Source of the DNA: Elymus sibiricus
Taxonomy: Eukaryota; Streptophyta; Magnoliopsida; Poales; Poaceae
Direction: 5' to 3'
DNA: 64,000 bases
NCBI GenBank assembly: GCA_039707655.1
Contig: CM077666.1
Location: 395,393,886-395,457,885, forward strand
Below, piece by piece: positions 63,053-64,000 of this stretch. Position 1 is the first letter of the stretch. The number at the start of each line of letters is the position of its first letter. Position numbers and translations under genes: made by a program. The notes under the pieces are model-generated. The model had not been told where the DNA came from and did not search any database. It saw nothing but the letters and a program-made list of their open reading frames with translations.

Positions 63053-64000
63053 TGTAGGAATGAAAGTATGTCTAGAGGGGGGGTGATTAGACTACTTGAC
63101 CAAATAAAACTTAACCTTTTCCCAGATTTTAGTTGCAGGCAGGTTTTAGCAATAGTACATGTCAAGCATCACCCTACACATGCAATTCTAAAAGTATAGC
63201 AGCGGAAAGTAAGCAATTGCATATGTAAGTAGAGAGGGGTAGGAGATTTCAAACGCAATGAAGACACGGTGATTTTTGGCGTGGTTCCGATAGGTGGTGC
63301 TATCGTACGTCCACGTTGATGGAGGCTTCAACCCACGAAGGGTAACGGCTGCGCGAGTCCACGGAGGGCTCCACCCACGAAGGGTCCACGAAGAAGCAAC
63401 CTTGCCTATTCCACCATGGCTTACGTCCACGAAGGACTAGCCTCACTCGGGGTAGATCTTCACGAAGTAGGCGATCTCCTTGCCCTTACAAACTCCTTGG
63501 TTCAACTCCACATCTGGTTGGAGGCTCCCAAGTGACACCTAACCAATCTAGGAGACACCACTCTCCAAAAGGTAATAGACGGTGTGTTGTTGATGAACTC
63601 CTTGCTCTTGTGCTTCAAATGATAGTCTTCCCAGCACTCAATCACTCCTCACAGATTTGGCTATGGTGGAAGAAGGATTTGTGTGGAAAGCAACTTGGGA
63701 AAGGCTAGAGATCAAGGTTCAAATGGTAGGAATGGAATATCTTGATCTCAACACATGAGTAGGTGGTTCTCTCTCAGAAAATGTATGGTGGAAGTGTAGG
63801 CACGTTCTGATGGCTCTCCTTACTAAGAAGGATGGGGTGGAGGGGTATATATAGCCTCCACACAAAATCCAACCGTTACACACTTTTGACCCAACTCGGT
63901 GGCACCGAAACATTCATCTCGGTAGCACCGAACTGTGTAAAAGATATGAACTTTAGGAATCTCGGTGGGACCGATACGAACAACTCGGATGGACCGAAGT
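63053..64000 (-). repeat. 5' LTR of the second Sirevirus, truncated by the window end
   Basis: Starts TGTAGGAATGAAAGTATG and is nearly identical to 54806-55755 over the visible 948 bp. TATA box at about 63845-63854 and the first palindromes from 63895. Confidence 0.9.

Larger units (their letters stand above)
54806..64000 (-). mobile_element. Second Sirevirus relative, non-autonomous: gag and env-like ORF, no pol (right end outside window)
   Basis: 3' LTR 54806-56381, polypurine tract 56382-56396, env-like ORF 56908-58959, internal promoter and palindromes 59080-60010, conserved untranslated block 60270-60650, gag 60820-62968, primer-binding site 63039-63050, 5' LTR 63053 onward. Protease, integrase, RT and RNase H are absent. 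The block at 60270-60650 matches the array's post-pol untranslated region (TTTGATCATAGGTCATACTC), but here it follows gag. Pol therefore appears to have been removed between gag and this block. Confidence 0.85.

Overview
The window is a pure transposon landscape from a large grass genome, most likely Triticeae (wheat, barley or Aegilops). I see no host gene, tRNA or rRNA. It contains six levels or parts of nested LTR retrotransposons, whose order can be read from LTR ends, target-site duplications (TSDs) and interrupted reading frames. The family-level resemblance (Athila-type and Tat-like Gypsy, Angela/BARE-like Copia, Sirevirus/Maximus-lineage Copia) is recognised from protein motifs and LTR ends, not from a database search.

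Left stack. An Athila-like Gypsy element on the + strand (1-2381, resuming at 52394-52757) is split by a 50-kb insertion. That insertion is a minus-strand, non-autonomous Gypsy element (2382-52393, TSD AGCGG). It carries gag-protease remnants and a separate, intron-containing antisense gene (3463-6763). Its gag is split by a minus-strand Angela-like Copia element (11110-51658, TSD ATGAG) with a badly decayed pol. The left LTR of that Copia is split again by a Sirevirus-type Copia (13066-44045, TSD AATAC).

The centre. The Sirevirus insertion is not a simple LTR-internal-LTR element. It is a 31-kb tandem array of five LTRs and four internal domains in head-to-tail order, bounded by one TSD. All four units keep a 1308-codon gag-protease-integrase-RT-RNase H frame of equal length (one is 1 nt shorter), and each is broken by exactly one different lesion that I could find. 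Diagnostic variants are distributed as a mosaic in which neighbouring units share one half.

Right stack. Directly beside the Athila-like 3' region is another LTR element on the + strand (52758-54805, 3' part outside the window). It is interrupted by a second Sirevirus relative on the minus strand (54806 to beyond 64000). This relative shares the LTR promoter half with the array but is its functional complement. It has a long gag with a zinc knuckle and an env-like/plant-transposon ORF with its own TATA box and leader intron, and it has no pol. The array has pol, but no zinc knuckle and no env-like ORF.

Short palindromic TCGGT-N3-ACCGA repeats are clustered just upstream of the TATA box in every Sirevirus LTR and again around the internal env-like promoter. 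They are the best candidate for a shared cis-regulatory element in the window.
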